Source: Streptomyces bungoensis (GTDB lineage: Bacteria; Actinomycetota; Actinomycetes; Streptomycetales; Streptomycetaceae). Taken from it: 64,000 nucleotides of DNA. The position numbers and the translations under genes are program-made. Location: assembly GCF_001514215.1 (NCBI RefSeq), contig NZ_KQ948856.1:294816-358815 (forward strand). Reading direction: 5' to 3'. The notes under the pieces are model-generated. The model did not search any database, was not told the DNA's origin, and saw only the letters and a list, made by a program, of their open reading frames with translations. Every line of letters begins with the position of its first letter. Positions within the stretch are counted from its first letter, which is position 1. Of the stretch, positions 33,285 through 41,722 are shown piece after piece.

Positions 33285-33953
33285 CTACTCAAGTGTGGCC
33301 CGGCGCCCGGTCAGGCGCCTGGCGTTTTCCAGGTGGGCGGCGAGCTCCTTGCGGATGCGCTCGGTCGCCTCGTCCAGCGCCCCCCGCGTGCGCCGCCCGC
33401 GCCCGTCGCCCGCGTCGAACGGGTCGCCGAAGACGACGTCGACGCGGGACCGCAGCGGAGGCAGCCCCTTGATCAGCCGGCCGCGCCGCTCGGTGCTTCC
33501 CAGGACGGCCACGGGCACGATCGGCGCACCGCTGCGGACGGCGAAGTAGGCGAGCCCGGCGCGCAGCGAGGCGAAGTCGCCCTCGCCCCGGGTGCCCTCC
33601 GGGAAGATGCCCAGCACGCCGCCGCTCGCCAGCACGCCGAGCGCCCGGGTGATGGCCGTGCGGTCGGCGGAGGCGCGGTCCACCTTCAGCTGGCCGATCC
33701 CGGTCAGGAAGGGGTCCAGCGGGCCGGTGAACGCCTCCTTCTTGATCAGGAAGTGCGTCGGGCGGGGCGCCACGCCCATGACCATCGGGCCGTCGATGTT
33801 GTGGGAGTGGTTCACCGCGAAGATCACCGGGCCGGTGGCGGGCACCTTCCAGGCGCCGAGCACGCGCGGGCGCCACAGGCCGTACATCAGGCCGACGCCG
33901 ATGCGGCGCCCGACCTCGGCGCCCCGCTCCGACACGGCCGGCGGTCGGCTCAC
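33285..33953 (-). CDS. 1-acyl-sn-glycerol-3-phosphate acyltransferase (PlsC family)
   Basis: The 222-residue protein has the PlsC acyltransferase blocks. Block I is AVNHSHNIDGPMVM (the H-x4-D catalytic pair), block III is LGIFPEGTRGEGDF and block IV is APIVPVAVLGS. No long membrane segment is seen, but the N-terminus is moderately hydrophobic. It acylates lysophosphatidic acid or a related acceptor at the membrane. GTG 33953 overlaps the cmk stop by 4 bases, so translation is coupled. The cmk-plsC-der order is common in actinobacteria. Confidence 0.9.
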   Translation of the reverse strand: MSRPPAVSERGAEVGRRIGVGLMYGLWRPRVLGAWKVPATGPVIFAVNHSHNIDGPMVMGVAPRPTHFLIKKEAFTGPLDPFLTGIGQLKVDRASADRTAITRALGVLASGGVLGIFPEGTRGEGDFASLRAGLAYFAVRSGAPIVPVAVLGSTERRGRLIKGLPPLRSRVDVVFGDPFDAGDGRGRRTRGALDEATERIRKELAAHLENARRLTGRRATLE

Positions 33954-34645
33954 TTCCCGGCCCGCTTCTCCTCGACCAGGGTGACGACGCACTCGATGAC
34001 CTGGGCGAGGGTGAGCTCGGTGGTGTCCACCTCGACCGCGTCGCCGGCCTTGGCCAGCGGCGAGGTCTTGCGGCTGGAGTCGGCAGCGTCCCGCTTGATC
34101 AGCGCCTCGCGGGTGGCGTGCACGTCGGCGCCCTTCAGCTCGCCGCTGCGGCGCGCGGCGCGGGCCTCCGGGGAGGCGGTGAGGAAGATCTTCAGGTCGG
34201 CGTCCGGCAGCACGGTCGTGCCGATGTCCCGGCCCTCGACCACGATGCCGTGCTCCGCGCCGGCCGCCAGGGAGCGCTGCAGCTCGGTGATCCGGGCGCG
34301 CACGTCGGGCACCGCGCTGACCGCGCTGACCTGGGAGGTGACCTCCTGGGTGCGGATCGGGCCGGCCACGTCGACGCCGTCGACCGTGATGGTCGGGGCC
34401 AGCGGGTCGGTGCCGGAGACGATCTCCGGCTTGCCCGCGACGGCCGCGATGGCGGTCGGGTCCTCCAGGTCGATGCCGTTGGTCACCATCCACCAGGTGA
34501 TGGCCCGGTACTGGGCGCCGGTGTCCAGGTAGCTCAGGCCGAGCTGGGCGGCGACGGCCTTCGACGTGCTCGACTTGCCGGTGCCGGAGGGGCCGTCGAT
34601 CGCGACGATCACGGGCTTGGCGGTCGGGGCGGCGCCGTATTCCAC
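33950..34645 (-). CDS. cmk: Cytidylate kinase
   Basis: The 231-residue kinase phosphorylates CMP and dCMP. Its P-loop is IAIDGPSGTGKSSTSK in form (here VAIDGPSGTGKSSTSK, residues 15-30). LSYLDTGAQYRAITWW forms the NMP-binding region. VVEGRDIGTTVLPDADLKIF is the central signature, and the LID has KRDAADSSRKTSPL. The start is GTG 34645. It is transcribed in the aroH-tyrA-cmk-plsC-der direction, 118 bases after tyrA. Confidence 0.95.
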   Translation of the reverse strand: MEYGAAPTAKPVIVAIDGPSGTGKSSTSKAVAAQLGLSYLDTGAQYRAITWWMVTNGIDLEDPTAIAAVAGKPEIVSGTDPLAPTITVDGVDVAGPIRTQEVTSQVSAVSAVPDVRARITELQRSLAAGAEHGIVVEGRDIGTTVLPDADLKIFLTASPEARAARRSGELKGADVHATREALIKRDAADSSRKTSPLAKAGDAVEVDTTELTLAQVIECVVTLVEEKRAGK

Positions 34646-34763
34646 GGGGGGACACCTTCCTGGTGCGGTGCGGTGAGCGGGGTGCGGGGAGCGAGAGCGC
34701 CCCGCACAAGGTTACTGGGTGCGAGTGACCCGAACGGACGACCAGGTGGTGACCTCCGGTGCG

Positions 34764-35849
34764 CTACTGCCGCAGCGCCCACCCGCGCTCCCGCAGCGCG
34801 GCCGTCAGCACCGGCACCGCCCTCGGCTCCACCATCAGCTGGACGAGACCGGCCTGCTGCCCGGTGGCGTGCTCGATGCGCACGTCCTCGATGTTGACCC
34901 CGGCCTGACCGGCGTCGGCGAAGATCCGGGCCAGCTGTCCCGGCTGGTCGTCGATGAGCACCGCCACCGTCTCGTAGACCCGCGGGGCGGAGCCGTGCTT
35001 GCCGGGGACGCGGACCTGGCCCGCGTTGCCGCGCCGCAGCAGGTCCTCGACGCCGGCCGTGCCGTCGCGGCGCTTGGCCTCGTCGGAGGACTGCAGGGAG
35101 CGCAGCGCCTCGACCGTCTCCGTGAGGTCCGCGGCGACGTCGGAGAGCAGGTCGGCGACGGGCCCGGGGTTGGCGGAGAGGATGTCGATCCACATGCGGG
35201 GGTCGGAGGCGGCGATCCGGGTGACGTCCCGGATGCCCTGCCCGCACAGCCGTACGGCTGCCTCCTCGGCGTGCTCCAGGCGCGCGGCGACCATGCTGGA
35301 GACCAGGTGGGGCATGTGCGAGACGAGCGCGACGGCCCGGTCGTGCGCGTCGGCGTCCATGACCACCGGTACGGCCCGGCAGTGCGAGACCAGTTCCAGG
35401 GCGAGGTTGAGCACCTCGGTGTCGGTGTCCCGGGTCGGGGTGAGCACCCAGGGGCGGCCCTCGAAGAGGTCGCCGGTCGCGGCCAGCGGTCCGGACTTCT
35501 CCCGGCCGGACATGGGGTGGCTGCCGAGGTACGAGGTCAGGTCCAGGCCCAGCGCCTCCAGCTCGCGGCGCGGGCCGCCCTTGACGCTGGCCACGTCGAC
35601 GTAGCCGCGGGCCGCGCCCCGGCGCATGGCGTCGGCGAGGACGGCGGCCACGTGGGCGGGCGGGGCGGCGACGATCGCGAGGTCCACCGGGCCCTCGGGC
35701 GCCCCGTCGGTGCCGGCGCCCAGCGCGGCGGCCGTGCGGGCCTGCTCGGGGTCGTGGTCGACGAGGTGGACGACGACGCCGCGCTGGGTCAGGGCCAGCG
35801 CGGCGGAGGTGCCGATGAGGCCGGTGCCGATGACGAGTGCGGTCCTCAC
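34764..35849 (-). CDS. tyrA: Prephenate dehydrogenase with C-terminal ACT domain
   Basis: The 361-residue enzyme oxidatively decarboxylates prephenate on the tyrosine route. The NAD(P)-binding start is ALVIGTGLIGTSAALAL. SVKGG and SHPMSGREKSG are substrate-site motifs (His in SHPMSG). VSHMPHLVSSMVAARL and GIRDVTRIAASDPRMW continue the helical dimerisation region. Residues about 285-361 form an ACT-like domain (VAVLIDDQPGQLARIFADAG), probably for tyrosine feedback. GTG 35849 overlaps the chorismate mutase stop by 4 bases, so two consecutive steps of the pathway are coupled. Confidence 0.93.
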   Translation of the reverse strand: MRTALVIGTGLIGTSAALALTQRGVVVHLVDHDPEQARTAAALGAGTDGAPEGPVDLAIVAAPPAHVAAVLADAMRRGAARGYVDVASVKGGPRRELEALGLDLTSYLGSHPMSGREKSGPLAATGDLFEGRPWVLTPTRDTDTEVLNLALELVSHCRAVPVVMDADAHDRAVALVSHMPHLVSSMVAARLEHAEEAAVRLCGQGIRDVTRIAASDPRMWIDILSANPGPVADLLSDVAADLTETVEALRSLQSSDEAKRRDGTAGVEDLLRRGNAGQVRVPGKHGSAPRVYETVAVLIDDQPGQLARIFADAGQAGVNIEDVRIEHATGQQAGLVQLMVEPRAVPVLTAALRERGWALRQ

Positions 35850-36208
35850 TGGGCGATGTCCTTGCGCAGGGCGGCGGCGGCGCCGAGGTAGACGTGGGCG
35901 ATCTCGGCGCGGGGCCGGTCCGACTCGATGTGCGCCAGCACCCGGACGACGCGGGGCATGGCGCCCTCGATGGCCAGCTCCTGGGCGCAGATGAGGGGGA
36001 CGTCCACGATGCCGAGCTTGCGGGCGGCGGCGGCCGGGAAGTCGCTGTGCAGGTCGGGGGTGGCGGTGAACCAGATGCTGATCAGGTCGTCGGCGCTCAG
36101 GGCGTTCCGCTCCAGGATGGCGGTGAGCAGGGCCCCGACCTGCTCGTCCATGTGACCGGCGTCGTCCCGTTCCAGCTGGACGGCCCCCCGGACCGCTCGT
36201 ACCGCCAC
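35846..36208 (-). CDS. aroH: Monofunctional chorismate mutase (AroH class)
   Basis: The 120-residue protein is an AroH-class (trimeric barrel) chorismate mutase: VRAVRGAVQLERDD, SADDLISIWFTATPDLHSDF, ARKLGIVDVPLICAQELAI and RVLAHIESDRPR are the family blocks, including the active-site Arg and Glu region. It converts chorismate to prephenate for the downstream tyrA gene. GTG 36208 has AAGGAG about 9 bases upstream. It heads the leftward gene unit. Confidence 0.92.
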   Translation of the reverse strand: MAVRAVRGAVQLERDDAGHMDEQVGALLTAILERNALSADDLISIWFTATPDLHSDFPAAAARKLGIVDVPLICAQELAIEGAMPRVVRVLAHIESDRPRAEIAHVYLGAAAALRKDIAQ

Positions 36209-36378
36209 GGCGCTGCTCCTTGCTGACGTGCGTGTCTGGTGTTGGTCCGTCCAGCGTAGTCAGCCCGCGTGGGCGCGGCGCGCGGCGACCGATCGCTGAG
36301 ACGATGCGGAAGGACCCGGTATGCACCGGTCGCCGGGTTCGCCCCCTTGACCTTCTCTCGTCTGTACGGAGTGGTGAC

Positions 36379-36861
36379 ATGACCCAGCCCGCGACGCGGC
36401 GCGCGGTTCTGACGACGGGCGCCGGGGCGCTCGCCCTGGGATGCGTGGGATGCGGCAGCAGCGGAACCGGCGGCGGCTCCTCGGCGCCGGCCTCCCCGTC
36501 CGGAAAGGCCGCCTCGCCCGCGCCGTCCGGGACGGCGACGGCCTCGCCTTCCGGGAAGCAGGCCTCCCCCGCCGGGCGCGAGCTGGCCCGGACCGCCGAC
36601 ATCCCGGAGGGGGGCGGCAAGATCTTCCCGAGCGAGAAGGTCGTGGTCACCCAGCCGAAGAAGGGGGAGTTCAAGGCCTTCTCGGCGATCTGCACCCACG
36701 AGGGCTGCACGGTGTCCAAGGTGATGAACGGCACGATCGACTGCCCCTGCCACGGCAGCAGGTTCCACATCGCCGACGGCTCGGTGGCGCAGGGCCCGGC
36801 GGCCAGGCCGCTGCCGCCCAAGTCGATCAAGGTGGAGGAAAATTCGGTCCGCCTGGTGTGA
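36379..36861 (+). CDS. Rieske [2Fe-2S] lipoprotein
   Basis: The 160-residue protein carries a Tat-like twin-Arg start (TRRAVLTTGAGALALGC). A Cys at the end of the hydrophobic stretch would be a lipobox, so it may be a membrane-anchored lipoprotein outside the cell. A Gly/Ser/Ala/Pro linker (residues 23-75) follows. The Rieske fold shows both cluster motifs: ICTHEGCTVSK and DCPCHGSRFHIADG. It carries electrons, but no cytochrome partner is encoded nearby. ATG 36379 is used; the frame is open further upstream. It is divergent from the aroH unit. Confidence 0.9.
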   Translation: MTQPATRRAVLTTGAGALALGCVGCGSSGTGGGSSAPASPSGKAASPAPSGTATASPSGKQASPAGRELARTADIPEGGGKIFPSEKVVVTQPKKGEFKAFSAICTHEGCTVSKVMNGTIDCPCHGSRFHIADGSVAQGPAARPLPPKSIKVEENSVRLV

Positions 36862-36883
36862 GCGGCCGCGTACGCTCCTGGGC

Positions 36884-37609
36884 ATGCAGCCCGAGGACCT
36901 GGTGCGCGACCACACGATCTACGCCTGTGTCATGGGTTCGCGCGCCTTCGGTCTGGCCACCGAGACCAGCGACACCGACCGGCGGGGTGTCTTCCTCGCC
37001 CCCACTCCCCTGTTCTGGCGGTTCGAGAAGCCGCCGGCGCACGTGGAGGGGCCGGGCGAGGAGCAGTTCTCCTGGGAGCTGGAGCGGTTCTGCGAGCTGG
37101 CGCTGCGCGGCAACCCGAACATCCTGGAGTGCCTGCACTCCCCGCTGGTGGAGCGCCTGCACGACACCGGGCGGGAACTGCTGTCGCTGCGCGGCGCCTT
37201 CCTGTCCCGGCAGGTCCACGACACGTTCACGCGCTACGCCCTCGGCCAGCGCCGCAAGCTGGACGCCGACGTCCGTACGACGGGCGCCCCGCGCTGGAAG
37301 CACGCGATGCACCTGCTCCGGCTGCTGACGACCGCCCGCGACCTGCTGCGCACCGGGCAGCTGCGCATCGACGTCGGAGACGAGCGCGAGGCGCTGCTGG
37401 CGGTGAAGCGGGGCGAGGTGCCCTGGGCGGAGGTGGAGGCGCGGATGGCCCGGCTGGCGACCGCGACGCAGGAGGCGCTCCGCCGCACCCCGCTCCCCGC
37501 GGAACCGGACCGCGCCCGCGTGGCCGACTTCCTGTTCCGCGTCCGCCGGGCCTCGGCCGCGGCACCGGCCGGCCTTCCGGCCCCACGCTCCGCGGAGGCG
37601 GCCCGGTGA
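36884..37609 (+). CDS. Nucleotidyltransferase (MNT/YcgL-like)
   Basis: The 241-residue protein begins with a nucleotidyltransferase fold: CVMGSRAFGLATETSDTDRRG is read here as VMGSRAFGLA and SDTDRRGVF, the G-S-x-x-x-G...D-x-D motif of Pol-beta-type minimal nucleotidyltransferases. A helical region follows, with GNPNILECLHSPLV and WKHAMHLLRLL. It resembles the second nucleotidyltransferase at 39155-39901, so the two are paralogues on opposite strands 2.3 kb apart. The target is unknown; related proteins modify antibiotics, RNA or protein. It starts 23 bases after the Rieske gene. Confidence 0.8.
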   Translation: MQPEDLVRDHTIYACVMGSRAFGLATETSDTDRRGVFLAPTPLFWRFEKPPAHVEGPGEEQFSWELERFCELALRGNPNILECLHSPLVERLHDTGRELLSLRGAFLSRQVHDTFTRYALGQRRKLDADVRTTGAPRWKHAMHLLRLLTTARDLLRTGQLRIDVGDEREALLAVKRGEVPWAEVEARMARLATATQEALRRTPLPAEPDRARVADFLFRVRRASAAAPAGLPAPRSAEAAR

Positions 37610-37636
37610 CCGCAGGGGGCCGTCCGGCCGCTCGCG

Positions 37637-38548
37637 TCAGGAGGGCCGGGCCCGAAGGCGGCGCACCATGCGGGCGTCCTCGAACCCCACCTCGCGGGCC
37701 GCGGACTCGACCGTGGCGCCGTGGCCGATGAGGTGTTCGGCCCGCTCCAGGCGCAGCGTCTGCTGGTAGCGCAGCGGCGTGAGGCCGCCGGTGGCCCGGG
37801 TGAACTGGCGGGTGAGCGTACGGGCGCTGACACCGGCGTGGGCGGCGAGGCGCGCGAGGGGCAGCGGCTCGGCGTAGCGGGCGTCGATCAGGTCCTGCAC
37901 CCGGTGCACGGTGTCGTCGACGTGGCTGCGGTGCCGGAGCATGGCGCTGGCCTGGGGCTCGTTGCCGTTGCGGCGTGCGTAGATCACCATCTCGCGGGCC
38001 ACCCGGGCGGCCAGGGCGGGGCCGTGGCGCGCGGCCAGCAGGTGCAGGGCCAGGTCGATGCCGCTGGCGATGCCCGCGGAGGTGACGACCCGGTCGTCGG
38101 CGGAGAACAGGACGTCGCGGACCACCGTCGCCCGGGGGTGGCGGGCGGCCAGCTCGTCCTGGAGCTGGTGGTGCGTGGTGCAGCGGCGGCCGTCGAGCAG
38201 CCCGGCCCGCCCCAGGGCCTCCGCTCCGGCGCAGACGCTGGCGACGGTGCCGCCCGCGGCGTGGTGCGCGCGCAGCCGCCCGGCGGTCGCGGGGCCGATG
38301 CGGGGCCCGCCCCGCAGGGTGGGCGCCCTCCATCCCGGGACCACGACCAGGTCGTCCGGGCCCAGCTCGGGCCAGTCCGTCCGCGCGGTCAGCGGCAGCC
38401 CCTGGGCGCTGCGCACCTGGGGCTGCTCGGCGACGTAGTCGAGGACGTACGGCTGCCCGAAGGCCACCGCCGTGGAGAAGACCTGGGCCGGACCGGCCAG
38501 GTCGAGCAGGTGGACCTCGGGCAGCAGGACGAAGACGACACGGGTCAT
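37637..38548 (-). CDS. GlxA-type regulator: DJ-1/PfpI domain plus AraC HTH
   Basis: The 303-residue protein has an N-terminal DJ-1/PfpI-like domain (VFVLLPEVHLLDLAGPAQVF, residues 3-180, with SVCAGAEALGRAGLL carrying the nucleophile-elbow Cys). A C-terminal AraC helix-turn-helix pair (LARLAAHAGVSARTLTRQFT, then TVESAAREVGFEDAR) follows. Family members bind a metabolite and activate nearby genes. ATG 38548 overlaps the isochorismatase-like stop by 4 bases, so it belongs to that gene unit. It converges with the nucleotidyltransferase gene to the left. Confidence 0.88.
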   Translation of the reverse strand: MTRVVFVLLPEVHLLDLAGPAQVFSTAVAFGQPYVLDYVAEQPQVRSAQGLPLTARTDWPELGPDDLVVVPGWRAPTLRGGPRIGPATAGRLRAHHAAGGTVASVCAGAEALGRAGLLDGRRCTTHHQLQDELAARHPRATVVRDVLFSADDRVVTSAGIASGIDLALHLLAARHGPALAARVAREMVIYARRNGNEPQASAMLRHRSHVDDTVHRVQDLIDARYAEPLPLARLAAHAGVSARTLTRQFTRATGGLTPLRYQQTLRLERAEHLIGHGATVESAAREVGFEDARMVRRLRARPS

Positions 38549-39084
38549 GCGGACGATGCTGCCAGCTCGTCCACGGTGGCGATCCGGGCGAAGCGGCCCC
38601 GCAGGACGGCCAGGGTGCGTTCGGTGATCGCCTCGGCGCTGAGGTCGCCGATCGGGTCGGTCGTGGTCGCGTCGGCCACGAACACGACCTCGTACCCCAG
38701 GTCGCTGCCGACCCGGGCGGTGGTCTCGACGCACTGCTCGGTACGGATCCCGCAGACCCACAGCTCGCCGACGCCGGCCCCCGTCAGCCGCTGCTGCAGG
38801 TTGGTGGTGGTGAACGCGTTGTGCGAGGTCTTGTACAGCACCGGCTCGCCCGGCAGCGGCTGCTCCAGCTCCGCCAGCAGCCGCACGTGCCCCTTCTCCG
38901 GGTCGAACACGTCACCGCTGCCGGGCTCGGTGTGCAGCACCCAGACCACCAGGTCGCCGCTGTCCCGCGCGAGCCGGACCAGGCGGTTCACCGGCTCGGC
39001 GATCCCGGGGTTGGCGATCCGGTCCCACAGGGGGCGGGCGCGGAAGGACTCCTGGACATCGATCACGATCAGGGCTCGTCTCAT
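38545..39084 (-). CDS. Isochorismatase/nicotinamidase-like cysteine hydrolase
   Basis: The 179-residue protein is an isochorismatase-superfamily hydrolase. The catalytic Asp is in ALIVIDVQESF, the Lys in VLYKTSHNAF, and the nucleophile Cys in VCGIRTEQCVETTARVG. This superfamily includes nicotinamidases and ureido-hydrolases; the substrate here cannot be read directly. ATG 39084 is chosen over the longer frame. Its position in an NrtR-headed gene unit suggests a nicotinamide- or ADP-ribose-related amide, which is inference. It overlaps the next gene by 4 bases. Confidence 0.88.
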   Translation of the reverse strand: MRRALIVIDVQESFRARPLWDRIANPGIAEPVNRLVRLARDSGDLVVWVLHTEPGSGDVFDPEKGHVRLLAELEQPLPGEPVLYKTSHNAFTTTNLQQRLTGAGVGELWVCGIRTEQCVETTARVGSDLGYEVVFVADATTTDPIGDLSAEAITERTLAVLRGRFARIATVDELAASSA

Positions 39085-39154
39085 GCCCACCAGTCTGACC
39101 AGGGCACCCCCGGGTCCGACAGGCATGATCGGGGCCGGGGCCGGAACGATCCGG

Positions 39155-39901
39155 TCAGTCGAGCCGGACCCGGACGACGAAGTCGTGCAGGGCGTCGTGG
39201 GCGGTGTGGGCGTCCGGCAGGGGCGAGGCGGACTGTGCGTCGTCGAGCACGGTGTGCAGGTGCTCCACGTCGGCCGCCACGCGCGCGTGCCCGACGTCGG
39301 CGGGGCCGTGCTCGCGCTCCGCCTTGGCGGCGATCAGCTCGGGCAGGTAGGACGGCGCGTCGACCTGGTCCAGCAGCGTGGGCAGGTGGGCCTGCACCTC
39401 GCCGCTGCGCATGAGGTGGATGCCGGTGAGCAGCACCCGGAACGTGTAGAGCAGCGGCTTGAGTTCGCCGGTCTTCTCGAACAGCCGCCACTGGGTCACC
39501 GCGAACCCCCGGTAGTGGTGGGCGTGGTGGCTGGTGAGGACGCCCGGCGCGAGGGCGGCCAGCTCCCGGTGCTCCTCGGTGGTGTGCGCGACCAGCGGTG
39601 AGAGCAGCTGCTCCAGCACGTAGCCGTTGCGCCGGAGCATCAGCCGGACGAACTTGCGCACGTCGTGGGTGACGAGGTCCATCTCGACGCCGAACCGCAC
39701 CCACGCGCGCGAGCGCGTCTCCTCCGGCTCGCGCAGCCCGACCAGATCGGCGACGGGCAGCAGGTGGGCGCCGCGCAGGTCGAGGTCGGAGTCCTGGGAG
39801 GGGAAGCCGTACAGATGGGCTCCGGAGACGGTCGCGAACAGCAGGGGGTCGGGCTGTTCGGAGATCACCGGGGTCAGGTCCATGCCGAGGTCGTCGATCA
39901 C
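39155..39901 (-). CDS. Second nucleotidyltransferase (MNT/YcgL-like)
   Basis: The 248-residue protein has a nucleotidyltransferase core: VSGAHLYGFPSQDSDLDLRG carries S-G...D-x-D. An alpha-helical C-terminal part follows, including LLSPLVAHTTEEHRELAAL and YRGFAVTQWRLF. The paired features at 36884-37609 suggest common ancestry. It starts at GTG 39901, 4 bases after the ADP-ribosylglycohydrolase stop, so the two are very likely cotranslated; an alternative ATG is at 39883. Adenylylation or another nucleotide transfer is likely, but the target is unknown. Confidence 0.82.
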   Translation of the reverse strand: MIDDLGMDLTPVISEQPDPLLFATVSGAHLYGFPSQDSDLDLRGAHLLPVADLVGLREPEETRSRAWVRFGVEMDLVTHDVRKFVRLMLRRNGYVLEQLLSPLVAHTTEEHRELAALAPGVLTSHHAHHYRGFAVTQWRLFEKTGELKPLLYTFRVLLTGIHLMRSGEVQAHLPTLLDQVDAPSYLPELIAAKAEREHGPADVGHARVAADVEHLHTVLDDAQSASPLPDAHTAHDALHDFVVRVRLD

Positions 39902-39905
39902 GGGG

Positions 39906-40928
39906 CTAAGCGTCCCAGAGCGCTCCCAGGGTCAACAGCTCGCCCCGGTACTCGATCCGCTCGCTCCAGTCGGCCGGCCAGGCGTCCGCGCCCCGCCAGG
40001 CGCCCGCGAAAGCCCCGGCGAGGCAGGCGATCGAGTCCGAGTCGCCGGAGGTGCAGGCGGCCCGGCGCAGGGCGGTGACGGGCTCGTCGGGGAAGAGCAG
40101 GAAGCACAGCAGGCCGGTCGCGAGGGCCTCCTCGGCGATCCAGCCCTCGCCGGTGGCCAGGCACGGGTCGGTCTCCGGGGAGACGGTCCGCACGGCCTCC
40201 TGGAGCCGGGCGAGGATCTCCAGGCACTCGTCCCAGCCGCGCGCGATGAAGTGCTCGGGGCTGGGGTCCTGGGAGCGGGTCCACAGGTCGCCGAGCCAGG
40301 TGTGGTCGTAGCGGGTGCGGTTGTCGTAGGCGTAGCTGCGCAGTTGCCCGACGAGCCCGGCCGGGTCGGTGCCCCGGGCGAGCAGGTGCACGGCGTGGGC
40401 GGTCAGGTCGGAGGCGGCCAGCGCGGTGGGGTGGCCGTGGGTGAGCGCGGACTGCAACTGGGCGGCGCCCGCGCGCTGTTCGTCGCTCAGGCCGGGGACG
40501 AGCCCGAGGGGGGCGACGCGCATGTTGGCGCCGCAGCCCTTGGATCCGACCTGGCTGGCGTCCTGCCAGGCGCGCCCCTCCTCCTTGAGGAGGGCGCACG
40601 CGGTCAGGCAGGTGTTGCCGGGAGCGCGGTTGTTGTCCGGCGACTGGTACCAGTCCACGAACTCCTCGCGCAGCGGCCGCTCCAGGCGCTTCGGCGCGAG
40701 ATGTCCGCGCTCCGTCGCCGTCCGCAGGGCGCGGCCGAGGGCGAGGGTCATCTGGGTGTCGTCGGAAACGCGGGCGCGCTGCGGCAGGTCCATCTCCCGC
40801 CACGGCCCGAACATCGTGAGGATCAACGGCACGGTCTTGAACTCGGTCGGGTAGCCGAGGGCGTCCCCGAGGGCGAGTCCGACGAGGGATCCGGTGGCGG
40901 CGCGCTTGCCCGCCTGGGTGGTGGTCAT
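39906..40928 (-). CDS. ADP-ribosylglycohydrolase (ARH/DraG family)
   Basis: The 340-residue enzyme has the ARH fold with the di-magnesium site. SLVGLALGDALGYPTEF opens the domain, RVSDDTQMTLALGRALR supplies the D-D-T ligands (about 55-59), and CTSGDSDSIACLAGAFAGAW supplies the C-terminal D-S-D ligands (about 286-293). Such enzymes remove ADP-ribose from proteins, nucleic acids or small molecules, or open ADP-ribosyl metabolites. ATG 40928 overlaps the Nudix regulator stop by 4 bases, which ties it to ADP-ribose sensing. Confidence 0.92.
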   Translation of the reverse strand: MTTTQAGKRAATGSLVGLALGDALGYPTEFKTVPLILTMFGPWREMDLPQRARVSDDTQMTLALGRALRTATERGHLAPKRLERPLREEFVDWYQSPDNNRAPGNTCLTACALLKEEGRAWQDASQVGSKGCGANMRVAPLGLVPGLSDEQRAGAAQLQSALTHGHPTALAASDLTAHAVHLLARGTDPAGLVGQLRSYAYDNRTRYDHTWLGDLWTRSQDPSPEHFIARGWDECLEILARLQEAVRTVSPETDPCLATGEGWIAEEALATGLLCFLLFPDEPVTALRRAACTSGDSDSIACLAGAFAGAWRGADAWPADWSERIEYRGELLTLGALWDA

Positions 40929-41710
40929 GCGGAGTTGTCCTCCCGGGACGGCCGGAGCAGGGGCGGGTGCAGGGTGGTGGCGGTGCCGGCGCGGTAGAGC
41001 GCGGCCGGTTTCCCCCGGCCGCCGGTCAGCCGGGCGGCACCGGGGACGGGTTCGACGAAGCCGGACGTGGCGAGCACCTTGCGGCGGAAGTTGGGCCGGT
41101 CCAGCGCGGTGCCCCACACGGCCTCGTAGACCTGCTGCAGCTCGCCGAGGGTGAACTCGGGCGGGCAGAAGGCGGTGGCGGCGCAGGTGGTCTCGAGCCG
41201 GTCGCCGACGCGGGCGTGGGCGTCGGCCAGGATCCGGTCGTGGTCGAAGGCGAGGGGGCCGGCCGCCGCGTACGGCTGCCAGCGGGCTTGGGTCGCGTCG
41301 CCGCCGCCGCGCGGTTCGAACGCAGTGAGATGGGGGTCCCCCCGGACGGAGTCTGGGGGAGGGTCGGGCAGCAGCGCGGTGAAGGCGACGGAGACGACCC
41401 GCATGCGCGGGTCGCGGTCCGGCTCGCTGTAGGTGCGCAGCTGCTCCAGGTGCAGTCCGGAGAGGTCGGCGAGGCCGGTCTCCTCGGCGAGTTCGCGCCG
41501 GGCGGCGGTCTCCGCCGACTCGTCAGGCAGCAGGAAGCCGCCGGGCAGCGCCCAGTGACCCGCGTACGGCTCCTGCCCGCGCTCGACCAGCAGCACGTGC
41601 AGGGTGCCCTCGCGCACGGTGAGGACGGCGAGGTCGACGGTGACGGCGAAAGGCTCGTGGGCGAACTTGTCGTAGCCCCGCGGAGCGGACGGCACGGGCG
41701 CCTCGGACAC
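40925..41710 (-). CDS. nrtR: NrtR-type Nudix transcriptional regulator
   Basis: The 261-residue protein has a Nudix domain (residues 20-150) and a C-terminal winged helix, the layout of NrtR, which senses ADP-ribose and represses NAD genes. The Nudix box GFLLPDE to RELAEETGL is complete, although NrtR proteins often lose it, so hydrolase activity is possible. The winged helix has FTLGELQQVYEAVWG and RPNFRRKVLATSGFVEP. GTG 41710 is preferred to GTG 41719 because AAAGGGGG then lies about 8 bases upstream. LPDPPPDSVRGDPHLTA includes residues encoded by a palindromic mini-element. A 27-bp palindrome upstream is its likely operator. Confidence 0.88.
   Translation of the reverse strand: MSEAPVPSAPRGYDKFAHEPFAVTVDLAVLTVREGTLHVLLVERGQEPYAGHWALPGGFLLPDESAETAARRELAEETGLADLSGLHLEQLRTYSEPDRDPRMRVVSVAFTALLPDPPPDSVRGDPHLTAFEPRGGGDATQARWQPYAAAGPLAFDHDRILADAHARVGDRLETTCAATAFCPPEFTLGELQQVYEAVWGTALDRPNFRRKVLATSGFVEPVPGAARLTGGRGKPAALYRAGTATTLHPPLLRPSREDNSA
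41331..41363 (+). repeat. Intragenic palindromic mini-element, diverged copy 4
   Basis: TGGGGGTCCCCCCGGACGGA continues to CTGGGGGAGGG. The left arm is identical to copies 1 and 2, and the loop is shorter. It lies in frame in the nrtR gene between the Nudix domain and the linker. Confidence 0.7.
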
Positions 41711-41722
41711 CGCGAACACCCC

